A stretch of DNA of 64,000 nt from Arabidopsis thaliana (lineage: Eukaryota > Streptophyta > Magnoliopsida > Brassicales > Brassicaceae), in assembly GCF_000001735.4 (NCBI RefSeq), contig NC_003076.8, forward strand, positions 17,177,835-17,241,834, in the 5' to 3' direction. The notes under the pieces are model-generated. The model saw only the letters and a program-made list of their open reading frames with translations, ran no database searches and was not told the DNA's origin. Position 1 is the first letter of the stretch, and each line of letters starts with the position of its first letter. Shown here one piece after another: positions 46,602 through 57,349 of this stretch. A program made the position numbers and the translations under genes.

Positions 46602-49600
46602 ATGGCTAACTCTTCCGCTGGCTCCGCCGCAGACCACCGCAACAAACACCTCTCCGTCAATCCACCGCACCAGATCTTCAAAGGTATTTTAATCGCTTCT
46701 TTTTTCTTCTTCCTCTTCTCTCCCGATGATTTAGGATTGTGTTTTGAGTCTCTCTCATTACAGAGACTCGAACACAATCCTAATTTTTCAGTGTGATTGT
46801 AGCTCATCTCTTTCCCGGTGCTTAATCGGAGATTGAATTAGCGTTAACAGAATTTATATTATAAGTCTCTAATTAGGGTTTTTGGTGTCTTTAGATCGTT
46901 TTCGATAACATTACCAGTTTTCAGCTCTTGGGGTTTTGATTTTGGTACTGAATTTGTTATTTTTAATATTTGGTATTGTTAAAGCATTGATTTTTAATGG
47001 TTCCATGAGCTATGTGTGTTATCAATTTGTTTGTTGTTTAGTGTTGTTGTAGATCCATTAGATGTGTATTGTTTAAATCTTTGATGTGAGACGTATTGGT
47101 ACTTCATTGTATCCCTTGTAGAGACCTAAAGCTGATTCTTTTACTGTGTATTTGCTAAAGGATTAGAGTGACATTTTGGCCTTGTGTGTGCAGATATCCA
47201 AGGTTCTGACAATGCGATTCCTCTTTCACCACAGTGGCTTCTCTCCAAACCAGGGGAGAACAAGACTGGGATGGGAACTGGGGTATGTTTCTATTGTTTG
47301 TGTATGCGTGCAGTTTGTTTTTGATTTCTTAACATGTGAGCTGGTTTAATGTTTTACAGGATCCTAATCAGTATGGAAACCATTCGGATGTTGTGAGAAC
47401 AACAGGGAATGGGGAGGAGACACTGGATAATCTGAAGAAAAAAGATGTTTTCCGGCCATCCTTGCTTGATGCAGAAAGTGGTCGTCGTGATCGTTGGCGT
47501 GATGAGGAAAGGGACACCTTGTCCTCAGTCCGAAATGACCGCTGGCGGAATGGCGACAAAGACTCTGGTGATAATAAGAAGGTTGACCGGTGGGATAATG
47601 TGGCTCCTAAATTTGGGGAACAACGACGTGGTCCGAATGACCGGTGGACTGATTCAGGAAACAAGGATGCTGCGCCAGAGCAGAGGCGTGAGAGCAAGTG
47701 GAACTCTCGCTGGGGTCCTGATGACAAGGAAGCTGAGATTCCGCGTAATAAGTGGGATGAACCTGGTAAGGACGGTGAAATCATTCGTGAGAAGGGTCCA
47801 TCTCTTCCTACTAGCGATGGAGACCATTACCGGCCCTGGAGACCCTCTCAAGGTCGAGGAAGAGGAGAAGCTCTTCACAACCAATCAACACCAAACAAAC
47901 AGGTTACTTCCTTCTCCCACAGCAGGGGGCGTGGAGAGAACACTGCTATCTTTTCAGCTGGACGTGGAAGGATGAGTCCTGGTGGAAGCATTTTTACTAG
48001 CGCACCAAACCAGTCTCATCCCCCTGGATCTGCCTCTGACAAGGGGGAAAGTGGTCCTGGAGAACCTCCCCATCTGAGATATAGCAGAATGAAACTGTTG
48101 GATGTGTACAGGATGGCTGACACAGAGTGTTATGAAAAGTTTCCGGATGGGTTTATTGAGGTGCCTTCCCTAACGTCTGAGGAGCCAACGGATCCTCTGG
48201 CTCTTTGTGCTCCAAGTTCCGATGAAGTGGTTTGTAGTCATAATTTAGTTGATGTTTTTCTTTTTCCTCTGGTATCTCAGTTCTGATCCTTATACCCACT
48301 TTTACTCACAGAATGTTCTGGATGCGATTGAGAAAGGAAAAATAGTGAGCAGTGGTGCCCCTCAGACGTCCAAGGATGGCCCTACTGGACGAAATCCGGT
48401 CGAGTTTTCACAACCTAGACGGATCAGGCCTGGTAAGAATTCTGTAAAAGACATCCAGGCTTCTAGTCTTTTGTGTTTATGAAATAAATGGTAAATTTTG
48501 TGAATACCTTGTTGCAGCTGGAAGCAGAGAAGATATGACATTCGGTGCTGAGGAGTCTAAAGATGAAAGTGGAGAAACAAGGAACTATCCAGATGATAAG
48601 TTTAGGCCTGAAGGTATGTGTTGACAGATTGTGGCCTTCATGCAGCTTTGTTGACTCATGTTGGTGCTGTTAGGAATAGCTGATATTGGAACCAAGTGCA
48701 TGTCCATTTCTATGGTTAACGAAATTAACTCATATCAGTTAATATCTTTGAGCAGTGTTGTCAAAGCTGAAAATGCTAAGATTTGTTCTGAGTGATATGC
48801 GAGTTCTTTCTGTCCCTATTTGCCTCTCACAATATGGTTTCTGTCATTTTACAGCTTCTCATGAAGGTTATGCACCTTTTAGGAGAGGCAATGAGGCACC
48901 TGTCAGAGAACTGAAAGAACCCAGTATGCAGGGAAATGCTCATGTTCAATCTGCCTCTCCATGGCGTCAGTCTTCTGGGGGAGAAAGGTCGAATAGGAAC
49001 TCACATGATTGGAATGACCCTTCAGCTGATAGCAGGCTGAAATCTTCTGACAGTGTTTGGTCGCATCCTAAAGATTCAATAAATCATTTAGGTGGCAATA
49101 ATATGATGTTGCCGCAGTCGAAAGGTGAATCAAGATGGCAAATCAGTGAAGATCCTTCACTTAGAAGGCAGCCATCTCTGGTGTTCGACAGGGAGCAGGA
49201 AGTTAGAAAGCTTCTCCCATCTTCGCCTGAAGAACTTTCACTCTATTATAAAGATCCTCAGGGTCTAATTCAAGGCCCTTTTTCTGGATCTGATATCATT
49301 GGATGGTTTGAGGCTGGGTATTTTGGCATAGATTTGCTAGTTCGTCTTGCAAGTGCACCAAATGATTCTCCTTTTTCATTACTTGGTGATGTAATGCCAC
49401 ATTTACGGGCTAAGTCGGGTCCACCACCTGGTTTTACTGGTGCCAAGCAAAACGAATTTGTTGATGCAGCTGGTACATCAGCCTTCCCTGGTGTGGGGAA
49501 AGTTCATTCTGGGATGGGTGAGACTGATATGTTGCAAAATGATATGAGGTATAAGCATGTTGCAGGAACTGTAGCGGAGAACCGGTTTATTGAATCATTG

Positions 49601-52600
49601 ATGTCTGGGGGTCTGACCAATTCAGCTCAAGGTAGTCCTAGCGTTAGCCATTTGGTGTGTGTGTTGTAAGAATATCTATTGTTATCCTCACTTTCTCTGT
49701 TTTTTTGTTGTGTCTGCAGGTGTTCAAGGATATGGAGTAAATAGTTCTGGTGGGTTGTCTTTACCAGTTACTGATGGTGGGGCTGATATGTATCTCCTGG
49801 CCAAGAAATTGGAACTTGAGCGGCAGAGATCAATACCTAGTCCGTATTCATATTGGCCTGGTCGGGAATCTGCAAACCTGATGCCAGGATCAGAGAATGT
49901 GTCAGAAAATGCTCAACAACCTACCCGTTCTCCAAGTTCTGATTTGTTGTCCATCCTCCAAGGTGTAACGGATAGGTCTTCTCCTGCTGTTAGTGGTCCT
50001 CTTCCTGCTTGGTCTCAACCCATTCAAAAGGAAAGTGATTTGCACCATGCTAAAACTTTCCAAACGCAAATTCCCTTTGGGGTCCAACAGCAGAGACTGC
50101 CAGAGCAGAATTTACCTTTGTCAGGTTTACTTGGTCAACCTATGGAAAATAATCCAGGTGGCATGTTATCTCCTGATATGATGCTCGCTGCTGGACTCTC
50201 TCAAGAGCATCAATCGCTCAATCTGTTGCAGCAGCAACAGCTCTTGTTGCAGTTGAATGCTCAGACACCACTTTCTGCCCAACATCAGCGTCTATTGGTG
50301 GAAAAGATGCTCTTGCTTAAACACCAACATAAACAAGAAGAGCAGCAGCAATTGTTACGACAGCAACAGCAGCTGTATTCTCAGGTTTTTGCTGATCAAC
50401 AGCGTTCTCAGCAACGGTTTGGAGACCCATCTTATGGTCAGTTGCAGGCGTCTCTTGATGCGCTTAGGCTGCAACCATCAAAAGATATGTCACAAGTCAA
50501 TCAGCAGGTGCAGGTTCCTGTTTCCCATGAGGAGCGAGGCATCAACTTAGCTGATTTGCTCCCAGTAACCCATGCCACTAATCAGACTGTTGCTTCTTTC
50601 GAAACCCCCTCTCTGCACCTGCAAAACCAGCTATTTGGTAATGTTGACCCTAGGATGGTTCTGCCTGATCAAATTGATGATACCCATAAAAAAGAGTCGA
50701 AATCAGAATATGAAAGAACAGTTTCTGCAGACTATGTGAACAGCTTGTACTCAGAAAAGCCTGTCCTTTCCCCTGGCTATCATGCTACACATAATGTGGA
50801 AGAACCTGTGAGCTATCCAAACAATGAAAGCTCCACTGCTACTATGACAGCTCCCGAAATAGTTGAAAGTAAGTTGCTGGAGGAGCAGTCTAAGGACATG
50901 TATGCTGGAAAGGGAGAGGTCAGTATTGAGTTATCTGGGGAGACTCCTGCAACTGAAGTTAAAAACAATGACGTTTCTGTAGCACGGAAGACTTCTGAGA
51001 AGAAGTCCAGGAAGCAGCGGGCTAAGCAGGCTGCTGACCTGGCTAAGTCAACTTCTAGAGCTCCTCTGCAGGAGACAAAGAAACCTCAACCAGGAAGTGC
51101 TGATGATTCTGAGATAAAGGGTAAAACTAAAAAGTCGGCTGACACTTTGATAGACAATGATACTCACCTCATTAAAAGCTCCACAGCCACAGCTTCAAAC
51201 ACTTCCCAAATGAGTTCTGAAGTAGATTCAGTCAGGGGAGAAGAGTCTTCACTGCAAAACACACGAACACAACCAGGACGAGCTTGGAAGCCTGCTCCTG
51301 GCTTTAAGCCGAAGTCATTACTGGAAATTCAAATGGAAGAACAGAGGGTAGCGCAAGCAGAAGCTTTAGCTCCAAAGATTTCTTCTACCGTGAATTCAGT
51401 GGGTTCGGCGGCTCCTTGGGCTGGAATTGTTACCAATTCAGATTCTAACATACTAAGGGAGACTCATGGAGAGTCAGCTATTACTCAAACCGGTGTTGTA
51501 AAGCCTGAAAGTGTTCCTACTCTTAAGGCTAAGAAAAGCCACTTGCATGACTTGCTGGCTGATGATGTTTTTGCCAAATCCAGTGACAAAGAGAGGGAAG
51601 TAATGGAAATCATCTCTAACAATGATGCATTTATGCAAGTCACGACCACTAATGCAGAGTCTTTCGACGATGATAACTTTATTGACGCTAGGGAAACAAA
51701 AAAGAGCCGTAAGAAATCTGCGAGGGCAAAAACTTCTGGTGCAAAAATTGCTGCACATGTTCCTGCTGTAGATACATCCCTCCAAACAAACTCTGTTGAG
51801 AAGGGAAAAAGTTCTCGTATTCTGCAGCAGCAGGAGAAGGAAGTTTTGCCGGCTATTCCTTCTGGGCCTTCTCTGGGAGATTTTGTTCTCTGGAAAGGAG
51901 AGTCTGTAAACAATCCTCCACCGGCTGCTGCATGGTCTTCTGGTCCCAAAAAATCTACAAAACCTAGCTCGCTTAGGGACATCGTGAAGGAGCAGGAGAA
52001 GATGACGACCTCATCTCATCCACCCCCTAGTCCAGTACCTACCACCCAGAAAGCTATTCCACCTCAGGCTCATCAGGGCGGTGCTTCCTGGTCGCGTTCT
52101 GCATCTTCACCATCGCAGGCTGTTTCTCAATCTTCCTCTCAGTCAAAATCCAAAGGAGATGATGACCTTTTCTGGGGTCCAGTTGAGCAATCAACCCAGG
52201 ACACAAAACAGTATGAACCCATCTCTTGTTCCTCGAGTTTGCATTTTATGGTCGCCTTATATTTTTTGAAAGAATCGACTAACTGAGAGTTCTTTTGAGC
52301 AGGGGAGACTTTCCACATCTTACAAGTCAAAACAGTTGGGGAACCAAAAACACTCCTGGAAAAGTTAATGCAGGAACTTCACTGAATCGACAGAAATCAG
52401 TTTCAATGGGATCTGCGGATCGGGTTTTGTCTTCACCTGTTGTCACTCAGGCGTCACACAAAGGGAAAAAAGAGGCAGTAACAAAACTCACAGGTTTGCT
52501 TTTTACTGAAGATCGCTCTGTCTGTCCGAAACTATTGGCTTGATTTTCTCATGTGTCTGTGGTTTTCCAGAGGCGAATGGCTTCAGAGATTGGTGCAAAA

Positions 52601-53210
52601 GCGAATGTCTCAGACTTCTTGGTTCCGAAGGTAAAAAGTTCATATTACACTGTAGTTTTCATATTAAAAAGTTTATCTCATTTTCAATGAGCTCTAGGTG
52701 GCTACCCTAAGCACTCTATTTAATTTTCTTATAACCTAGTTAGGACAGATTGAAGAACATACAGGACGAGAACATCCTCTTTCATTTCGTTCAAACATTT
52801 TATTATGTTTTTGATATCTATCATGTGTATCTATTTTGCCAGATACAAGTGTCTTGGAATTTTGTCTGAAGCTATCCCGATCAGAAGCTGAAACTCTTCT
52901 GATAGAAAATCTGGGGTCTCGTGACCCTGACCACAAGTTCATCGACAAATTTCTCAACTACAAAGACCTGTTACCATCAGAAGTAGTTGAGATTGCATTT
53001 CAATCAAAGGGCTCGGGAGTCGGGACCCGAAACAACACAGGTGAAGACTATTACTATAACACTACAGCTGCAAATGACGGGTTCTCGAAAGTTGGAGGAA
53101 AGAAAAAGGCGAAGAAAGGGAAGAAGGTTAGCTTGAGCGCATCGGTTCTGGGATTTAATGTGGTTAGTAACCGGATCATGATGGGAGAGATTCAGACAAT
53201 TGAGGACTGA
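46602..53210 (+). CDS. EXA1: EXA1, GYF-domain translational repressor
   Basis: Ten exons: 46602-46683, 47194-47282, 47360-48229, 48312-48432, 48518-48613, 48855-49631, 49720-52210, 52303-52493, 52571-52630 and 52843-53210. All are in phase and give 1714 aa. The N-terminal third has repeated RW/KW motifs in charged sequence and RGRG patches. YSRMKLL at about 298-304 fits the eIF4E-family binding motif Y-x4-L-phi. A GYF domain lies at about 545-600 ([28 protein letters not shown]). A Q-rich stretch (about 770-820) and long disordered regions follow, ending in a conserved C-terminal domain ([31 protein letters not shown]) and a basic [12 protein letters not shown]1 (also PSIG1, MUSE11) is required for potexvirus accumulation and limits translation of NLR immune receptors with 4EHP and deadenylation factors. 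It corresponds to At5g42950. Confidence 0.96.
46731..46783. repeat. Inverted repeat (22-bp hairpin) in EXA1 intron 1
   Basis: The left arm 46731-46752 (TTAGGATTGTGTTTTGAGTC plus TC) pairs with the right arm 46763-46783 (GAGACTCGAACACAATCCTAA) across a 10-nt loop. All positions pair except for one mismatch or bulge near the middle. It begins 48 nt downstream of the exon 1 donor, inside the 510-bp first intron. Confidence 0.85.
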
Positions 53211-54030
53211 GAGGAAGAAGTTGGATACGTTTATACACTTTTGGGCTTCAGTTTTCATTGTACATTTGGTTTTTAGGACAAATCTTGGTCTTCTTAATTT
53301 TATGGGATGGAACTTGTTTTATCTCACTAGGAAGTTTTGTTAGACTACTTTCAAGCGAGATGAGGTTTTTTCATGTTCCTCTTCCCTTTTAGTCGAAACC
53401 CAAAAGAGATGTTGGATCATGTTTGTTGTTTTATGTATTAGACACTTTTTTGTTCACCCAAATATTCCATTTTGGTTTTCTTTTTCCTTCTCTTTCTTTT
53501 AATGAAATTGGGATTCGGTTTAAGGTCAATCGTAGCAATTTAGAAATCCCTATTTGAACAGCAAACTGTAGTTTCGTATTGTTTCAATTTAACGATGAGA
53601 ACCACACAGATGACAACGTGATACATGGTTTGTATAATGGGATTTTGATTCGACATACCCTCATACGGTGTAGCGTTTAAAGAATTAACCATACCGTCAC
53701 ACTGTTTGGGCTATAGCAGTTCAAACCGACATGAATGAATACATGGCGGGTGTGGTAGGAGGCAAGTGGGTGTCCAATCTTGTGTTCCAATAATTAAAAG
53801 GAAGATCCTGCCCCTAAGCGAATTGATCATATTCTATTTAACGAACAGTGGGATAGTCTTCCCGGATGCTTACTCGGAATTTGGGGAGCTTGCCCAGTCT
53901 GATCATACTCGTTTGTTCACGGTTCCAAATATGGACTTGCGGTCAACGAACAGTTTAAATTGTACTAAAGTGAAAATATATGAGTTTGTGTGAAGAAAAC
54001 AGTAATAACAGAAAATATCAATTTTTTGGC
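53211..54030. other. Convergent intergenic region, EXA1 3' UTR to first DUF784 gene
   Basis: The EXA1 3' UTR occupies the first few hundred bases. The stretch at about 53600-53950 is less AT-rich and has a short open frame (53766-53993) that I cannot relate to any family. The left DUF784 duplication unit begins at about 53957. Confidence 0.5.
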
Positions 54031-54411
54031 TCAAAAATCAAAATAGTAAAAGCATTCCATATTTGAAGCACTTTTGGAAATTGAGACACAATGTTTCCAC
54101 AAGTCATCACTCTTCTTCAAGTATTCTGTTTCGTGGGCAATTAACATGGGTTTATCTGCAATATATTTAATAAGCGTATCGTGACACACTTTTCCTTCTT
54201 TGACGAGATCCTTGCAACAAGGATCAGGCATGGTTCCATTTTCAAAGACAGCAGCGATTATATCCAAAGCACACTTAGGAGTGATTTTAACAAGACAAGT
54301 ATTCCATAATAATGTTGCTTCAGCTTCTTCGACTGAGAAAGCCGGAACAAACGCACACACCAAAGCTAAAACAATGAACAATGTAGTAATCTGAGTGTTA
54401 AATTTAGACAT
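54031..54411 (-). CDS. Small secreted DUF784 / prolamin-like protein, copy 1
   Basis: Single exon, 126 aa, from ATG 54411. Residues 1-26 are a signal peptide (TTLFIVLALVCAFVPAFS). The mature part has cysteines in the order C..C..CC..C..C plus an extra Cys near the end (NTC, PKC, DPCCKD, VCHD, KHC, MEC). This is the prolamin-like layout of Arabidopsis DUF784 proteins, secreted peptides often found in female-gametophyte or seed expression sets. A TATA box lies about 105 bp upstream. The C-terminus (YYFDF) differs from copy 2. It matches the gene I remember as At5g42955. The function is unknown. Confidence 0.88.
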   Translation of the reverse strand: MSKFNTQITTLFIVLALVCAFVPAFSVEEAEATLLWNTCLVKITPKCALDIIAAVFENGTMPDPCCKDLVKEGKVCHDTLIKYIADKPMLIAHETEYLKKSDDLWKHCVSISKSASNMECFYYFDF

Positions 54412-54514
54412 ATCTACTTATGGTTGAAATATACAAGAAATATTCTTATTTTACTAAAGAAATCGTAAGAAAGAATGATTAGTATTTGTTATTTAAAAAA
54501 TGACGTAATCTAAC

Positions 54515-54523
54515 TTTTATATA
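54515..54523 (-). promoter_or_regulatory. TATA box of DUF784 copy 1
   Basis: TATATAAAA on the minus strand, about 105 bp before the ATG at 54411, in a context that is conserved at the same distance in copy 2. A TGACGTCA-like piece (TGACGTAA on the plus strand) lies just left of it. Confidence 0.7.
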
Positions 54524-55911
54524 GGAAATCAAAATCACAACGTAACTTCTCAAAAAAAAACAAAAAAAGTTGACGTTATATTTAATGGCAATTAAATTTT
54601 CCACAAATAAATATACTACCAAACTTAAACTTAATAGTTTCTATCAACGTTTCAAAATTAAACCAAAAAAACTTTAATACATGTAACAATATCCAATTCA
54701 ATATAAGAAACCAATGGTTAATTTTTTTTTATTTTGATATCTAACACCAAATAGTTTTTTTTTGTTAAAGGGTTTCTAACACCAAATAGTCAATGGGTAT
54801 AAGGTTCAAATTGACATATTTTATGGTATTCAGCCAAATAAATTGAAATTCCAAACTATTTTTAAGTATGAAATAAATTTATTTTTTAAAATATAAGAAG
54901 CCTAACTCACATTGTATCTAAAACATATTATTTATTTTTAAAAAATCTTTTTTTTTCTAACAATAATCTTAATTAAAAAGACTAATAAATGTTAGTAAAA
55001 ATGTATTGGACATACAACTAATTGAAAGGATTTCAAAGTTTCTCTAGACTAATATGAGGTTCACAAGAGCAAATAGATAAATTTAGAATATCAAGTATAG
55101 TTTTGCTATAAGATTTATGTTAAAGATACAACTATCACACCTAGACAAAATTTAAAAGCATATCATTTGAAATTGCATATGAGCTAAAACTTATAGTAAA
55201 TATATACCGATCAATAGAATTAAAGAAAAAATGCTTTAAATTTATATATTAACGAAGGATTCAAGTTGTTTACGTAAAAAAAGAAGAAGGATTCAAGTTA
55301 AATGGTAAAGACACATATAGATATCTAACTAGTTTTATCACTAATCATTAGATATGATTTGATACTAACTAAGATACGTGTGAACTAACTGATCCATAAG
55401 AAAATACAATTTTTGCTAAATTTTTAAAATTAGAGGATTTAATAGATATTATCTTTAAATTTGTCTCACCCTTCAATTTTTCAATTTTGCATTGAAATTC
55501 GAATTAAAATTTTGTAAATATGCTTGCTTATTTGTGTGAGCTATTGGTCTAAGGTCATTAAATTATAGTATAATGATAAAGATTGTAAATTAATCTTTCC
55601 TGAATTTTTAAAATGAAGATCTATAAATGCTTTGAAAAAAAGTTAAACTTTGTTGAATTATGAACAACATACTACTCTAATTAGAAAGCAAATACAAAAA
55701 ATAAATTCCCTAAAAATAATATTTAGAGCTCCTCTTAATAATTAAGTATTGAAATATTCTTTCACTATTCATAAGAAACTATGTTTTAAGTTCAAATAGA
55801 AAATCACAAATTTATGTTATATTTTTTGAGAACAAAATTCGTTTTGGATGAAATTGTAGTAAAGTGAAAATATATAAGTTTGTGTGAAGAAATCAGTAAT
55901 AACAGAAAATA
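54524..55911. other. Intergenic between the two DUF784 genes
   Basis: Upstream flank of copy 1 up to 55223 (duplicated), then about 630 bp present only once (55224-55850), then the 3' flank of copy 2. The sequence is very AT-rich and no gene is supported. Confidence 0.5.
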
Positions 55912-56298
55912 TCAATTTATTGGCTCAAAATAGTAAAAGCATTCCATATTTGAAGCACTTTTGGAAATTGAGACACAATGTTTCCACAAGTCATCACTCT
56001 TCTTCAAGTATTCTCTTTCGTGGGCAATTAACATGGGTTTATCTGCAATATATTTAATAAGCGTATCGTGACACATTTTTCCTTCTTTGACGAGATCCTT
56101 GCAACAAGGGTCAGGCATGGTTCCATTTTCAAACACAGCAGCGATTATATCCAAAGCACACTTAGGAGTGATTTTAACAAAACAAGTATTCCATAATAAT
56201 GTTGCTTCAGCTTCTTCGACTGAGAAAGCCGGAACAAACGCACACACCAAAGCTAAAACAATGAACAATGTAGTAATCTGAGTGTTAAATTTAGACAT
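55912..56298 (-). CDS. Small secreted DUF784 / prolamin-like protein, copy 2
   Basis: Single exon, 128 aa, from ATG 56298. The first 122 residues match copy 1 except at three positions I can see (L to F in the NTC region, V to M before CHD, T to R near residue 95). The end reads YYFEPIN instead of YYFDF because of changes around the stop. The signal peptide and all cysteines are kept, so both copies look functional. The promoter with its TATA box was duplicated as well. The near identity points to a recent duplication or to gene conversion. Confidence 0.87.
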   Translation of the reverse strand: MSKFNTQITTLFIVLALVCAFVPAFSVEEAEATLLWNTCFVKITPKCALDIIAAVFENGTMPDPCCKDLVKEGKMCHDTLIKYIADKPMLIAHEREYLKKSDDLWKHCVSISKSASNMECFYYFEPIN

Positions 56299-56401
56299 AT
56301 CTACTTATGGTTGAAATATACAAGAAATATTCTTATTTTACTAAAGAAATCGTAAGAAAGAATGATTAGTATTTGTTATTTAAAAAATGGGGTAATCTAA
56401 C

Positions 56402-56410
56402 TTTTATATA
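56402..56410 (-). promoter_or_regulatory. TATA box of DUF784 copy 2
   Basis: TATATAAAA on the minus strand, 104 bp before the ATG at 56298, equivalent to the site at 54515-54523 in copy 1. Confidence 0.7.
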
Positions 56411-57133
56411 GGAAATCAAAATCACAACGTAACTTCTAAAAAAACCAAAAAAGATTAACGTTATATTTAATGGCAATTAAAATTTTGACAAATAAATATA
56501 CTACCAAACTTAAATTTAATAGTTTCTATTAACGTTGCAAAATTAAACAAAAAAAAACCCTAAATACATGTAACAATATCCAATTCAATAGATAGAAGAA
56601 AGCAATGGTTAACTTTTTTATATTTTGATATCTAACACCAAATAGTTAATGGGTATAAGGTTCAAATTGACATATTTTATGGTATTCAGCCAAATAAATT
56701 TTAATTTCAAACTATTTTAAGTATAAAATAAATTTATTTTTAAAAATATAAGAAACATAACTCACATTGTATCTAAAACGTATTATTTATTTTTAAAAAC
56801 TTTTTTTCTAATAATAATTTTAATCGAAAGACTAATAAATGTTAGTAAAAATGTATTCGAGATTTAACTTATTGAAAGGATTTCAAAGTTTCTCTAGACT
56901 AAATTTAAAAATATTAAGTATAAGGTTCACAAGAGCAAATAAATAAATTTAAAATATTAAATATAGTTTTGCTATAAATCTGTTGAGAATATAACTATCA
57001 AATAACATATTATTTGAACTTGCACATGAGCTCAAACTTATAGCAAATATATACCGATCAATAGAATTAAGATCAAATCTTTGATGAAAAGATCGAACTT
57101 TTGATGATTCCATCAGGACTCCAATTCGCAAAA

Positions 57134-57197
57134 GTGCTACTTCGCACACGTGCCAACTCGCACAAGTGCCACTTCACACACGTGCCAACTCGCACAT
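57134..57197. repeat. 2 x 32-bp tandem repeat, each copy with a G-box
   Basis: Copies at 57134-57165 and 57166-57197 agree at 29 of 32 positions. Each contains ACACGTGCCAACTCGCACA, so perfect CACGTG G-boxes lie at 57147-57152 and 57179-57184, exactly 32 bp (about three helical turns) apart. They lie 165-203 bp before the OEP24B ATG and so probably form its proximal promoter. Confidence 0.9.
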
Positions 57198-57277
57198 GCG
57201 AACGAAGAACACGCAACGGAGAATAATAAACACCGTCAGCTTTTATCGTCATTTTTCGCCGCTCTCACCGAACCTCT

Positions 57278-57281
<4 letters not shown>

Positions 57282-57332
<51 letters not shown>
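57282..57332. repeat. (TC)n microsatellite in OEP24B leader
   Basis: About 25 uninterrupted TC dinucleotides ending 17 bases before the OEP24B ATG. CT-rich tracts are common in Arabidopsis 5' UTRs; this one is long enough to vary in length between accessions. Confidence 0.95.
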
Positions 57333-57338
<6 letters not shown>

Positions 57339-57349
57339 ACTGTGCGAAA

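Larger units (their letters stand above)
53957..57070. repeat. Direct duplication of about 1.2 kb carrying a DUF784 gene each
   Basis: The left unit, about 53957-55223, and the right unit, about 55851-57070, are direct copies offset by roughly 1.89 kb, with about 630 bp of unrelated sequence between them. Both start at AAATTGTA.TAAAGTGAAAATATAT and end at ATATACCGATCAATAGAATTAA. The coding part differs at only a few positions; the upstream flank has more changes and small gaps. No target-site or terminal repeats are evident, so unequal exchange or segmental copying is more likely than transposition. Confidence 0.9.
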
